Shown here: piece after piece, positions 33,371 through 44,061 of the stretch | How the letters are laid out: every line of letters starts with the position of its first letter | How positions within the stretch are numbered: position 1 is the first letter of the stretch | Source: Asterella californica | Taxonomy: Eukaryota > Streptophyta > Marchantiopsida > Marchantiales > Aytoniaceae | DNA: 64,000 nt | NCBI GenBank assembly: GCA_036924285.1 | Contig: JAYKYS010000011.1 | Span: forward strand, 1,798,001-1,862,000 | Direction of reading: 5' to 3' | The notes under the pieces: generated by a model | Databases searched by the model: none | Told to the model about the DNA's origin: nothing | The model's input: the letters and a program-made list of their open reading frames with translations, nothing else | Made by a program: the position numbers and the translations under genes

Positions 33371-35137
33371 TGAGTGGGGATGGGAAAGGTGATGGAGATG
33401 GAGCTAGTGGTTCAGGTGGGTTACCGAAGGTGCAGTTGGATCCGACGACTGCATCGATGTTCCAAGCTTTCACTATGTTCTTATGACAGCAACAGTCTGA
33501 TGAGCGGAAGGAAGCTTTGGCAACAAAGGCGTTACAAGGGATGGTCAGCAGGATTGACCAGTTTGATGAGAGAGATGTCTCAAGATATCTGAGACATTAT
33601 GTGAAGGAGATGGAGCTGAACCGGGTCTCAGAAGATGAGATGATTGAGACATTTGAGTTAGCAGCAGCTCCAGAGATTAGAGATCATGTTAAAATGCTAA
33701 CGAAGCATTTTAACAAGGATTGAGAGACTTTTGCTTGTGCCTTGATGGATGAGTACTTCTTGGAGGACTCTGATCGAGTCACCAAGAAGTCATTCTTGGA
33801 GTGGGTTGAGCAACTAAGGAAGGGTTTACAAGCTACTGAGTTGCTCAGAGAGTTTGAGAAGCAGTTTTCACGGCTGACCAGGATGGAAAAATTGACGTTG
33901 CAGTCCAACAAGACAGAGCTATTTCTTCGGGCTGCAGATGAGAAGTTGCAGGAGAAGCTAGAGGTGCTTCTGGAAGACCGGGAGGAGGACGATGGATTGA
34001 CTAGTAGCTGGAAGAAGGTTGAGGAAGTTGTTGGTCTACTTACCAAGAAGGAGCAGAGACGAGAGAAGGTTCATGTTAGGAGACTGGCGCCAACACCTAC
34101 AACTGTAACACCTGTTCTTGTAGTCCGACCAGTGGTTCCTGTTGCTAGACATGTAGTACCAATTGCTCCAGCTGTTCCAATTGTTCCAGTTGTTCAGGCA
34201 CCTATGGTATCTCCGAAGAAGGATGATTCAAACCTTGAGGAGATTTTGCGTGGAATGCGAGATTTGCAGATCAAGCTTACAAGATTGGAAGAGAAGGGAT
34301 CTACAAGCGGAGCAAGACCGGTTGAGAAGCAAAGCTGGGTCCAACGGTGTATCTGGTGCGATGGTACTGATCATCCGCATAGAGATTGCAAGGAGTTCAC
34401 TGATATCTTACAGCAAGGAGTGATCTTCTGGAAGGATGGGAAGGTTGCGCTGAGGGATACTGGTGCACTTCTTCAGACCAACTTTGGTAGAGGAGGGATG
34501 AAGAAGTTGGTTGAGGACCACCTATCAGCGCAAGCAGTTGCAATGGTGGAAGCTGGAACTTATGACACAAGGGTTGAAGATCAAGCTGAGAGAAGTTTTA
34601 ACGGGCAAGTTGAACCGAGTGGATTGTGGTCATCTGTCATCTCCATGAAACAGAAAGGGAAGATGACACTTGAGACATTGCTGAGGACAGCTGCTACGAT
34701 CAGAAGGAATACTGGATGGGAGGATCCGATAGAAGCTCTATCGGTGCATGCTTACATCGCCAAGAACCAACACGAAGCGTTGTTGGAAGAGAAGAGAAGG
34801 CGAGATTCAGAGGATGCAAGAGAAGGAACTTCTTCCAAGAGACAGACTCGAGGGGAGAAAGGTTCGTCAAGAGCTTCGGGATGCAAGAGCTCAAGATCTA
34901 CCGATGGATGATGCTCCTTCTCCATCGAAGGAAAGAGTGAAGGATTCTCAGAAGGAGAAGGGTAAGCCAGCTGCATTCAAACTACAGTCGGACATCGAGG
35001 CTTCAACAGACTTGAAAGGAGTCCTGGAAGATCGCATTCTGAATGCGAAGGTGGAGTTTATCTTGAGAGAAGTGTTGGGCATTGCTAAGCGTGAGTTTCA
35101 TGATGTCATCATCGATGTCATCAAACGGAAGCGATAA
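33371..35137 (+). pseudogene. Outer element gag
   Basis: ATG at 33,371 starts MSGDGKGDGDGASGSGG. A stop at 33,485 and another at 33,721-33,723 interrupt an otherwise continuous capsid-like helical region (motifs DQFDERDVSRYLRHY and EFEKQFSRL). A Val/Pro-rich linker follows, then a CCHC knuckle at residues 203-216 of the ORF starting at 33,742 (C-I-W-C-x4-H-x4-C). The frame shifts again near 34,900, and the C-terminal part runs to 35,137 (segment LKGVLEDRILNAKVEFILRE). The diverged copy at 52.1-53.8 kb shows the same order and the same conserved phrases. Confidence 0.85.
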
Positions 35138-35179
35138 ATTACGGGTGAGACTGATTTATCGCATGCCTTAGATACTAGG

Positions 35180-35773
35180 ATGTCTGTGGATGAGAAGAGA
35201 GAGCTTGCGAAGTGTAGTGTTTATTCTTCAGAGGAAGAAAGAGATCGAAGGCGCAGAGTGCATTTTGAGGATGAAGAGGAGGATGGGAAGCAGAGCTCAA
35301 TTCATTACAGCCACAGTCACTGGGCTCGAGCTACAACGGAGACGTTGGTGAGGATCGAAGACTTGGATGAGCCGGTGGTTGCTCTGATCGATCATGGATC
35401 AAAAATCAACATCATGTGGAAGGAGCTGTACAAGAAGAAGAAGTGGCCGATCGACACAGAACATGGGTGGGTCATAAGAGCAGCCAACAACACAAGAGGA
35501 GACTTGTATGGAGCTTGTCCAGACATCAGAGTGCGCGTAGGTGATGTTGCTATCGAGCAAAACTTCTTTGTTCAGGAAGCAACATCATACCCGCTCATTC
35601 TTGGTCAGCCTTTCATCATAGCAACTCGGATGGAGACAAAGGTACTAGACGACGGATCTGCTTATGCTAGGATCCGAAGTCAAGATAGAACGAGAGCGGT
35701 ACAATTCTTGATTGTACCGTCCAATCACGAGCGCAACCGAGATCGTCTTAGGGAGAAATCGCTTCCAAGGTGA
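35180..35773 (+). pseudogene. Outer element aspartic protease with DHG active site
   Basis: This is the retropepsin domain of the gypsy polyprotein. The active-site block reads ALIDHGSKINIM (Asp71-His72-Gly73), where retropepsins normally have D-T-G or D-S-G. The second conserved block is YPLILGQPF near residue 130, corresponding to the ILG segment of retropepsins. The same ALIDHGSKINIM occurs in the diverged copy at about 54,070, so His is a family trait rather than a chance mutation. The ORF of 197 codons is open, ending TGA at 35,771-35,773. Confidence 0.8.
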
Positions 35774-35792
35774 GTGAAGAATTCAAAGATTT

Positions 35793-36440
35793 TTGTTGAG
35801 TACCACTATAGAGCGAGATTTTGGTGGTGCGCAGGAGAAAGTACTCTCGCTTGATGGAGATAGTGCCTTTTGTACAAGGTTTGTTGGGTTTTCAGAGTGT
35901 GGGGTTGCTATTTACAAGAAGGTAGAAGAGTTGAGGAGAAAAGAACAAAAACATTTGCGTGATGTTGAGTTGATGATGAAAGAGTTGGGTGAGCTAGAAG
36001 GGGATGAATGGATTTCTGGTGTTTATGAAGAGGATGGATTGGAAGATCCTTTGTGAGAGATCATGTCTATTAGATGGGAGGATATGGATAAGGTCGTGCA
36101 GATTCATTCAATGGAGGTCTATTTGGTGATCGAATCATTCCGTGCACCGGAGGTTCGAGTTGAGACAAGATACAAGACAATGGATAAAAAGATAAAGCTA
36201 GTTGCTGGTCCTTTGCCGGAAAACACTAACCAACAGATGGATCGAGCTTCAAGGGAGAAGAGTTTGAGAGATCCTGCAATGATAAGAAACAAGTTCACAA
36301 AGAAGACCCTTGAAGAGCGGAAGATTGGATCTGATGGGTCTCTTCTACCAGAAGAGAGGATGTGCTTCAAGGAGATGCTTTCACGACATGAGAAAGCATT
36401 TTCTTTTGAGCCACATGAGATTGGGTGTGTAGACCCGTAC
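35793..36440 (+). pseudogene. Outer element protease-to-RT linker
   Basis: Two frames, 35,793-36,056 and 36,063 onward, carry the acidic linker (RWEDMDKVVQIHSMEVY, later LSRHEKAFSFEPHEIGCVDP). The frame is cut at 36,440 by the inner element and continues at 44,066. The paralogue at 54.5-55.1 kb reads straight through this site (GIGCMDPSVVTLMVIFTVPH). Confidence 0.8.
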
Positions 36441-37358
36441 TGTAACGACCTATGTTACACATAGGAAGTTTGTCTATCAGTAAAATGTTTAGTTATAACT
36501 AAGTGTTGAGAATGTTTATTTGCTGCCAAAGTACTTTAAGGAGGTATCAAGTTAGTCATGACTAGCTAAAAGTTAGTTATGGTTAAACTTAGCTGTACTT
36601 TTGACAGAATTCAGATATTTGCTAAAGAGTGAGCACTACTATCTTGTCCTCTTGTCTAAAAGATAGAAAGGAGGTGAAAAGTATCCCTTATCTCCTTTTT
36701 GACTTGATATTAGTGGTTGGATTAAAGTTGTGGACTTTGTGGGCATTAAAAATAAGAAGAGATTCCACATGTTTCCTCTTTAGTGGGTCCTAGTGTAGAA
36801 GGGGGGGGTGGAAATTCAAGATTCCTTAAGAATATTCCAGAATTCTTCTAGAAGTTGTTGACTTTGAAGGAATAAACCCATGTGAAAAGGTAAGAAGCCC
36901 ATGTGATTAATGCTTTTACCTTAAGTAATATCTTAGTAAAACTCGGTAAAAGTAGTTACGGCTGAGTTACCGAGGGGTACCAAAGTAAAAACCTAGAATG
37001 TATAAATAGAGGAGTAGAGAAGAGCTCCTCATCCTTGTTTTTCACATCGTCGTAATGACAACTTGAGTAATATAGAGAACGTGGGATATTTTTAGCATGT
37101 GAGAACTTGAGAGACGTCGTTAGAATGGAGGATTTTAGTTGATGTGTTTAAGGAGATTTTTAGTTGATAAGTTTGTGGGTGTATGAATGAGTGAACTTAG
37201 CATTTTTCTCTTCAAGATTCATGGTGTGCTTCCATCAAAGCCATCAGAGGTGACCCCTGAGTGAGAGACAAGTCCGACATTTGCAGATTCATCGGTGGCG
37301 ATCGTGGAAGTTGAGAGATCGAGGGGTAGTTGATCGATGAGATCGTGGAGGGTTTACA
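36441..37358 (+). repeat. Inner element 5' LTR (918 bp)
   Basis: It begins TGTAACGACC and ends GAGGGTTTACA. A TATAAATA box lies at 37,001-37,008, followed by an AGAGAAGAGCTCC region where transcription probably starts. CATGTGAAAAGGTAAGAAG and a GGGGGGG tract are useful landmarks. Confidence 0.95.
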
Positions 37359-37362
37359 TTTT

Positions 37363-37379
37363 TGGTTCCGTTGCCGGGA
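37363..37379 (+). other. Inner element primer binding site, tRNA-Asp-like
   Basis: TGGTTCCGTTGCCGGGA starts four bases after the LTR. The plant tRNA-Asp site used by Athila-type elements is TGGCGCCGTTGCCGGGG, so it matches except at positions 4-5 and 17. Confidence 0.65.
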
Positions 37380-37589
37380 CCTCACTTGAAGAGATCATTG
37401 AAAATGTTTAGAGTTCAGTTCTATATTAGACAAAAAGAGATTATGATAGAACACATGGAGAGAACGTTGGGAGGAGAGAAAACTAACGCGATGTTAGCAA
37501 CATTAGAACCTTTCGTGTATCCCGTAATGATATATGACGCGTTCGAAGTCATTCTTTACATCTTGTTCACTTAGAAAGGGTTTGAGGAG

Positions 37590-38170
37590 AGTTGAAGGAG
37601 GGTGCAACAAGAGTTGTAGAGAAAGGAGGAGAGAAAATTTATTAGAGGAGAGAAATTTGTGAGTTTAGAAATTCTGCTCTCTAGAAAATTTATACAGTTG
37701 TTGTCAACTTTTCTGTGATTTTTATTTTCCTGAGAAACTATCCAGTGTTTTAGATTGGCTAATAACCTATCTAGGAAAAAAGAAATCATAGGAAAAGGTG
37801 GTCTAGAGAAGGAGCAATGAATTTTCAAAGTTGAGGGGGTTTATTCGTGAGAGTTGAGGAATTCTGTTCTCTGGAAAAAGTTTACAGTCAGTGTCAGATT
37901 TTCTGTGAATTTTATTTTCCTGAGAAACTTTCTAGTGTTTTAGAGTGGCTGATAAGCTATCCAGGGAGAAAGAAATCATGAGAAGATGAGGTCTGAAGAG
38001 GGAGAAAGAATTTTTCAAAGTGGAGGGGGTTGACAACCATGAGGGAAGTGAAAATATACAAATTTCAGTTCTCTGAAAATTTGTACAGTCATCACCATCT
38101 CTTCTGATTAGGGAAGTTTTTGTTGAAACTTCATGATTTAGTAGCTTGGAGGTTGAGCTAATGGAGAACA
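37590..38170 (+). repeat. Triplicated leader segment of the inner element (about 190-200 bp units)
   Basis: Three successive copies of a block containing AATTCTG.TCTCT.GAAAA and TTTACAGTC or TACAGTC start near 37,670, 37,858 and 38,068. The first two also share TTTTATTTTCCTGAGAAACT, AGTGTTTTAGA.TGGCT and AAAGAAATCAT. It lies between the primer site and gag. No open frame spans it, so an untranslated or packaging role, or simple slippage, is more likely than coding. Confidence 0.7.
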
Positions 38171-38245
38171 TAAAAATCTTGGAGAGATCTCTTACCAACT
38201 AAGAGATATACGTTTCGGCATACAAGGAGGTCTTGACGATACGTC

Positions 38246-38563
38246 ATGGGGAATCCAGTTCGAGTGCCAAGGTTGAAGAAGAGACGTTTGGGAGTTAGAA
38301 CGGAGACGGAAAGGCCAACGTTAAGTATGGAGGCGTTGCGATCAAGCATCTATTGCAGTTGGGGTGCCATTTTTGCTTTATATAAAGAAGCTTCTGCGAG
38401 CATCGGCGCAGATGCGAAGAAGGTTGAGTTCAAAGTATCATTCACTGTGGAGGCCACGAATGCTCCTGGCAAAATAGAGTGTGATCCTTACAAAAGTGAC
38501 TTTAAAATATCTGCTAGGATCAGTACAGACGATGGTCATGAGGATATTATCATGGACTCTTAA
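38246..38563 (+). CDS. Inner element, unassigned N-terminal gag ORF (105 aa)
   Basis: ATG ORF reading MGNPVRVPRLKKRRLG.., basic at the start and acidic at the end. I recognise no domain. Its position after the leader repeats and before the zinc-knuckle ORF suggests the N-terminal part of gag. It ends TAA at 38,561-38,563. Confidence 0.35.
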   Translation: MGNPVRVPRLKKRRLGVRTETERPTLSMEALRSSIYCSWGAIFALYKEASASIGADAKKVEFKVSFTVEATNAPGKIECDPYKSDFKISARISTDDGHEDIIMDS

Positions 38564-38686
38564 TTTTAGATTGGATTTTATTTCGTGTATAGCATGCATA
38601 ATACACGATTTTCAGTATAAAGCTCGAAAGAGTTAAGAAAGTGATGTAGAGTTATTTTCTTCAAAGATATTTTATCCACTTAATGA

Positions 38687-39166
38687 TTGAGAAGGTGCAA
38701 CATGAGTGGAAGTTCAAAAGATTGGAAAGTTAGACTTAGAAACCTTCCTCAAGGTTTAGATGTCATAGTAAGCGTCGGAGAGAGCTCGAAAGAGTTTGAG
38801 AACCCTAGTATAAAACCTCAAGTAGAATCTCTGAGGAGAAGAGTAGAAACCGACTTGTGGTGTTATTTCTGTAGAGGGTTGGGACATAAAGTAGTGAATT
38901 GTCCAACTAGAATCAAAACCGAGAGAGCTAAAGGGAAGCGGGAGTTTAATGATTTAAGTCTTCGAGTGGGTCCATCGTCACCAGCGCCAATTCATCTTCT
39001 AGGCGAAGATCCTTGTTCAAGTTGTGGAGTGGGTGATCTATCAAGAGGACACAAGTGCGTCGATGTGACCGCCCTACTTACGTCAGTAGTCGAGAAGTTG
39101 GACGAGACTCAAAGAGCTGAGACGGAGAAGTTGTCGACTTCAAAAGAGGACTCGGCTGAGTTGTGA
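38687..39166 (+). CDS. Inner element zinc-knuckle ORF (159 aa)
   Basis: The CCHC knuckle C59-x2-C62-x4-H67-x4-C72 (CYFCRGLGHKVVNC) is the RNA-binding nucleocapsid signature. A second cysteine-rich stretch (CSSCGVGDLSRGHKC) lies about 40 residues further. The tail is acidic. It lies upstream of the capsid-like ORF, the reverse of the usual gag order. Confidence 0.6.
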   Translation: MRRCNMSGSSKDWKVRLRNLPQGLDVIVSVGESSKEFENPSIKPQVESLRRRVETDLWCYFCRGLGHKVVNCPTRIKTERAKGKREFNDLSLRVGPSSPAPIHLLGEDPCSSCGVGDLSRGHKCVDVTALLTSVVEKLDETQRAETEKLSTSKEDSAEL

Positions 39167-39379
39167 TGGAGATTATAATTCGGATGGTGGAGAAGACGGT
39201 GATGCGACTCAGGCTCATGATTACCTTGGGAGAAGAGATGACACAAGAGGTGTTGTTACAACCATTTCTTTTTATTTTACCTATGGTAGATTATTCGCGA
39301 ATGGAATTGGTGATGTTCGTACTCTTTTAGCGAGTAGTTATTGCACAAAAATTAGAAGGGTAGAAAGAAGTGTTACAAG

Positions 39380-39838
39380 ATGGGGAAGTTACCAGTGTTT
39401 CATGGGAAGGACAATGAAGATGTAGAACCATTTGTACGAGACTTCAAAAGAGGTTGCATCGGAAACAACGTGAGAAGGAAGGAAGAATGGGTGTTGTTAC
39501 TGCCAGAGTTTTTAGAAGATTTTGCTCTTACGTGGTATGAAGACCGAGTGAAGAGCCAGACACTTGGTGCAGTTGAGGACACATGGGAGACGTTGAGTAA
39601 TGCACTCATCGAAGAATTTCTTCCAGAAGAGAGTTATGAGAAGCTCATGGTGGAGCTTACTCATTTGAAGCAACGTGACGACGAGAAAGTTCGGCAATAT
39701 GCCGAAAGGGTGGATAAGTTGGAGCAACGGTTTCGGACGGTCCTACGGAAGAGTGGAGACAATGTGGAGCTAACGATGGCGAGGATTGGAGCAGTGCTGA
39801 CCAAGAACTTGGTGGGAGGGTTGAGACCTTCAATTTGA
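39380..39838 (+). CDS. Inner element capsid-like gag domain (152 aa)
   Basis: MGKLPVFHGKDNEDVEPFVR followed by LTWYEDRVKSQT, WETLSNALIEEFLP and LKQRDDEKVRQYAERVDKL matches the Retrotrans_gag pattern (PF03732): F.G....V..F....., W, F...F, L.Q...E.V..Y...F..L. The frame is intact to a stop at 39,836-39,838. It forms the capsid shell. Confidence 0.75.
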   Translation: MGKLPVFHGKDNEDVEPFVRDFKRGCIGNNVRRKEEWVLLLPEFLEDFALTWYEDRVKSQTLGAVEDTWETLSNALIEEFLPEESYEKLMVELTHLKQRDDEKVRQYAERVDKLEQRFRTVLRKSGDNVELTMARIGAVLTKNLVGGLRPSI

Positions 39839-40017
39839 ACCCAAGTGAGGTACGAGAAGCCAGCAACCAAAGCGAAGGCCATCAAGATTGCGACAAGGTG
39901 GTCGTGTCTGTGATGGGAGTTCAAACATTGATGTCCTTTCAAGTGTTAAAGGACTCTAGTTATGATTTGCTCCTAGGTAGGCCTTGGTTGAGAGCTGTGC
40001 GCACCACTGATAGGTGA
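39835..40017 (+). pseudogene. Inner element protease C-terminal part
   Basis: The end of a retropepsin is visible as DSSYDLLLGRPWLRAV (the LLGRPWL block common in plant gypsy proteases). The N-terminal active-site D-T/S-G segment that should come before it is not recognisable between the capsid-like ORF and this block. It was probably deleted. Confidence 0.6.
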
Positions 40018-40056
40018 CACAAGGGATACTTACGGATTGGATCTAGAGATCATAGG

Positions 40057-40854
40057 GTGATAGTTCCTCTCTCGGGTGTTAGAGTTGTGACTTCTGACTC
40101 TGATAGACCCACTAGTGACTACTGGGAATCTGATACGGAGGATGATCAGAGTGTCTCAGAAGTAGATACCGGAGATTCTTACTATCAAGAATCCTCGTCT
40201 GAGGACGAAGGATTTGGTCGAGATGAATCATTACATCAGCTTAGTGCTATTGACTTGTTGCCTCGACCAGTAGTGGAGAAAGATCCTGACAAAGAAAAGT
40301 TGAGTGAGGCAGAGATTGTGAGAAGACTCTCTACCCTGAAGTTTGGTATCAATGTCACTCAAGAGGAGAAAAGTAGATTCCTAGATATATTTCAAAAATA
40401 TATCCATGTGTTTGCTTTCAGCTACAAGGATTTGAAGGAGGTGACTCTCGAGACTCATCGAATCGAATTGGAGGAGAACGCAAGACCAGTTCGACAAAAG
40501 CAGAGATGGGTCAATCCTACAACAGCGATGATGGTCAAGGAGGAGATAGACAAGTTGAGGGAGGCGAGTTTCATCTACAAGGTGGAGAACTTAGAATGGG
40601 TTTCACCCATTGTGATTGTCAAGAAGAAGAATGGTAAGCTGCGAGTGTGCATAGACTATAAGAAGTTGAATGCAGTTACCAAGAAGGATTATTATCCTCT
40701 ACCATTTATAGATGAGATTTTGGAGGAAGTTGCTGGTCATGAGTGGTACAGCTTTGGTGATGGTTATAGTGGATACAACCAGATCAAGATAGCACAGGAG
40801 TACCAGCAGTTGACTACTTTCACTACTCCTTGGGGAACATTTGCATTTCGGTGA
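40057..40854 (+). pseudogene. Inner element reverse transcriptase, N-terminal part
   Basis: An acidic linker is followed by the RT fingers and palm: WVSPIVIVKKKNGKLRVCID, KLNAVTKKDYYPLPFIDEIL and SFGDGYSGYNQI. The latter holds the first catalytic aspartate block, with GD where most have LD. The frame ends in a TGA at 40,852-40,854 created by a one-base loss after TFAFR; the enzyme continues in the next frame from about 40,855. Confidence 0.9.
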
Positions 40855-41558
40855 TGTCATTCGGACTGTGTAATGCTCCGGCCACGTTTCAGAGGTTCAT
40901 GAATAAGGTGTTCAAACCATTCATAGGAAAGTTTGTTCGTGATTTCATTGATGATTTTGTGTACGGAAGAAAGGAGGACCACTTTGATCATGTGATCAAA
41001 GTTCTACAGCGGTTGGAGCAAGCTAACGCTTCTCTGAATCCAGAGAAGTGCATCTTTGGCTGCGAAGAAGGTCTGCCGTTAGGGCACATCATTTCCAAGA
41101 ATGCGATTGCGGTAGATCCTGAGAAGGTGAAGAAGATTGTGGATCTTCCATTTCCGATCAGCTTGACAAAGTTGAGGCAGTTTCTTGGCATGGTTAGATA
41201 TCATCGTAGGTTTATCTTTTCCTTCTCAAACAAAGCAATAGCTTTGACTATGTATATGAAGAAGGGAGTTGATTTTGACTTGATAGTGCATGATCAGAAG
41301 GCAAAGGAAGCATTTGAGGAGCTGAAAAAGGTATTGGTGATAGCTCCTATACTTGCTAAACCTGAGTGGAGTAAAGCATTTATTCTGTATACGGATGCCT
41401 CCAATGTAGCTATCGGGTGTACATTAAGTCAGTTAGATGGAGATGGGCATGATCATCCTATAACTTATGCTAGTAGGCAGATGGTGCCAGCGGAGAAGAA
41501 TTACTCCGTGACTGAACGAGAAGGATTAGCAGTGATCTTCGGATTGAAGAAATTTTGA
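40855..41558 (+). pseudogene. Inner element RT palm and RNase H start
   Basis: MSFGLCNAPATFQRFMNKVF is followed by the catalytic FIDD (FVRDFIDDFVYG). The thumb follows (GHIISKNAIAVDPEKV, LRQFLGMVRYHRRFI). RNase H begins near 41,388 with ILYTDASNVAIGCTLSQ and continues to YSVTEREGLAVIFGLKKF. It stops at TGA 41,556-41,558, where a CGA arginine codon of KKFRHYLLG is expected, a likely deamination. Confidence 0.9.
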
Positions 41559-42737
41559 CACTACTTGCTAGGAGGAAAATTTTCCATAGTCACATATCAC
41601 AAGGCTTTAAAGTATATCTTTAATAAGCCTAATGCCGAAGGTCGTATTGCTCGTTGGAAGATCCTTCTAACAGAATACGACTACGTGATCGAAGATAGAC
41701 CAGGGAAAAAGCATGCGAATGTTGATCTTTTGTCGAGGGCTTATGATGATGAGGGAGAAGAACCGTTTGATGATTCATTTCCAGACGAGCATCTGATGAC
41801 CATCACAAGCATTGAGGAGATATTGGATGAGTACAAGGAAATCTGGAATTTCTTTGCAGATGGCTCTTTTCCAAAAGGTATGCACACCCGAGAACGTAAC
41901 GCGTTGATCAAGAGATGCAAACCTTACACCATGGTGGAGGGAATTCTATTTCATCAAGGAGCAAATGGCTTACTAAGGAGAGCAGTTGGTCAGAAGAAGG
42001 CATTCAAGCTAATGCACGAGTTTCACGACGGAACTGTTTGCGGAGGTCACTTTGCTGGTAAGATAACAGCCTTCAAGATTTTGGATGCGGGTTACCACTG
42101 GAGAGGGATTTTCAAAGAGTGTTTAGACTATTGCAAAACTTGCGACGTATGTCAAGCATTTGCTCTGAAGTCTACTAGAACACCTCCGTTAAGATCAATT
42201 CCCGTGTTAGGACCATTTGAGAAGTGGGGTATTGACTTTGTAGGTCCTCTTAATAAGACACCTCGAGACAATAGATACATTGTAGTCGCCACTGACTATT
42301 GTACCAAGTGGGTAGAGGCTAGACCTTTGAGAGAGACCAATGAAACAGAAGTCGGTAGATTCCTATGGGAGAGGATCATCACAAGATTTGGATGTCCGTT
42401 AGAGTTGGTTTTGGATAGAGGAGGAGAGTTTGTAGGGAGCATGACTACTGCTATGCTACAACACTTTTCTATCAAGGCACGAGTAACGACCTCATACAAA
42501 CCAAATGCTAATGGTCTTGCGGAGAAGATCAATCTTACATTTTGTATGATGCTCGCCAAAGATGCTGGTGTTGAGACTGCGAAACATACTTGGGATAAGA
42601 GGCTACATGTCATCTTATGGGAGTACCGAACGACAACAAAGACTTCTACTGGATACTCCCCATTTCGACTGGTTTATGGAGTGGAGTCCAAGTTGCCGAT
42701 CCAATTCGAATTGGATACTTTTCAAACCATTCAATGA
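41559..42737 (+). pseudogene. Inner element RNase H end and integrase core
   Basis: The ORF from 41,565 completes RNase H (HANVDLLSRAYDD) and then carries integrase. Zinc-binding residues are H154, H162, C193 and C196. The catalytic core has D224 (WGIDFVGPL), D284 (VLDRGGEF) and E320 (GLAEKIN), with the D-x35-E spacing intact. It ends at TGA 42,735-42,737. The next codons continue the protein in the same frame, so this too is a single nonsense change. Confidence 0.9.
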
Positions 42738-43091
42738 AAGTTGAAGAGGTCGAGGAGAGAAGACGTGGTCAAGTCAAGAAGGGAGCAACTCATGGAGTTG
42801 GAAGAGACCCGAGCGGTAGCAATGATCCGGATGGAACGAGCTCAAGCGTATCAAAAGAAGAGTTATGACAAACGGTTGGGCAAGAGGGAGGTAAAACCTT
42901 TTCAAGTCGGAGATTGGGTTATGTTGTATGATGCTATCAGATTGAAGAGGGCTAGGAAGAAGTTTCTTCCGAGATATTTTGGTCCTTTTGTTGTAGATAA
43001 GGTGTGGAGCAACTTCACATATGACCTTCAGGAGTTGGGAGGAAGGAGATTCGATCAGGTCAACCATGACAAGTTGAAGCTGTTTCATTGA
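42738..43091 (+). pseudogene. Inner element integrase C-terminal domain
   Basis: In phase with the preceding integrase ORF. It reads KRSRREDVVKSRREQLMELE, then YDKRLGKREVKPFQVGDWVM and KKFLPRYFGPFVVDKV. The last is the GPY/F module that closes many gypsy integrases. It ends TGA at 43,089-43,091 shortly before the 3' LTR. Confidence 0.9.
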
Positions 43092-43130
43092 CGAAAGTTC
43101 TCTCTTCACTCCGAGGACGGAGCGAAAATT

Positions 43131-43146
43131 TAGTCTGAGGGTAAAA
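43131..43146 (+). other. Inner element polypurine tract
   Basis: GTCTGAGGGTAAAA-type sequence, weakly polypurine, ends at the LTR boundary. The decayed relative at 490-503 has a better purine run at the same place. Confidence 0.5.
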
Positions 43147-44061
43147 TATAACGACCTATGTTACACATAGGAAGTTTGTCTATTAGTAAGGTGTTTAGTT
43201 ATAACTAAGTGTTGAGAATGTTTATTTGCTGCCAAAGTACTTTAAGGAGGTATCAAGTTAGTCATGACTAGCTAAAAGTTAGTTATGGTTAAACTTAGCT
43301 GTACTTTTGGCAGAATTCAGATATTTGCTAAAGAGTGAGCACTACTATCTTGTCCTCTTGTCTAAAAGGTAGAAAGGAGGTGGAAAGTATCCCTTATCTC
43401 CTTTTTGACTTGATATTAGTGGTTGGGTTAAAGTTGTGGACTTTGTGGGCATTAAAAACAAGAAGAGATTCCACATGTTTCCTTTTTAGTGAGTCCTAGT
43501 GTAGAGGGGGGGGTGGAAATTCGAGATTCCTTGAGAATATTCCAGAATTCTTCTAGAAGTTGTTGACTTTGAAGGAATAAACCCATGTGAAAAGGTAAGA
43601 AGCCCATGTGATTAATGCTTTTACCTTAAGTAATATCTTAGTAAAACTCGGTAAAAGTAGTTACGGCTGAGTTACCGAGGGGTACCAAAGTAAAAACCTA
43701 GAATGTATAAATAGAGGAGTAGAGAAGAGCTCCTCATCCTTGTTTTCACATCGTCGTAATGACAACTTGAGTAATATAGAGAATGTGGGATATTTTTAGC
43801 ATGTGAGAACTTGAGAGACGTCGTTAGAATGGAGGATTTTAGTTGATGTGTTTAAGGAGATTTTTAGTTGATAAGTTTGTGGGTGTATGAAAGAGTGAAC
43901 TTAGCATTTTTCTCTTCAAGATTCATGGTGTGCTTCCATCAAAGCCATCAGAGGTGACCCCTGAGTGAGAGACAGACCCGACATTTGCAGATTCATCGGT
44001 GGCGATCGTGGAGGTTGAGAGATCGGGGGTAGTTGATCGATGAGATCGTGGAGGGTTTACA
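43147..44061 (+). repeat. Inner element 3' LTR (915 bp)
   Basis: Near copy of 36,441-37,358. Its first dinucleotide is TA instead of TG. TATAAATA lies at 43,706-43,713. It ends GGAGGGTTTACA, followed by GTAC. Confidence 0.95.

Larger units (their letters stand above)
36441..44061 (+). mobile_element. Inner Ty3/gypsy element, Athila/Tat-like (7,621 bp)
   Basis: LTRs at 36,441-37,358 and 43,147-44,061 flank gag, protease, RT, RNase H and integrase in gypsy order. The target duplication is GTAC (36,437-36,440 and 44,062-44,065). The RT blocks (VCIDYKKLNAVT, PLPFIDEILE, GLCNAPATFQRFM) and the tRNA-Asp-like primer site point to the plant Athila/Tat group; this is family knowledge applied to motifs, not a tree. 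One frameshift and at least two nonsense codons damage pol. LTRs differ at about twenty places by eye (near 2 percent), so it is younger than the element it split. Confidence 0.93.
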
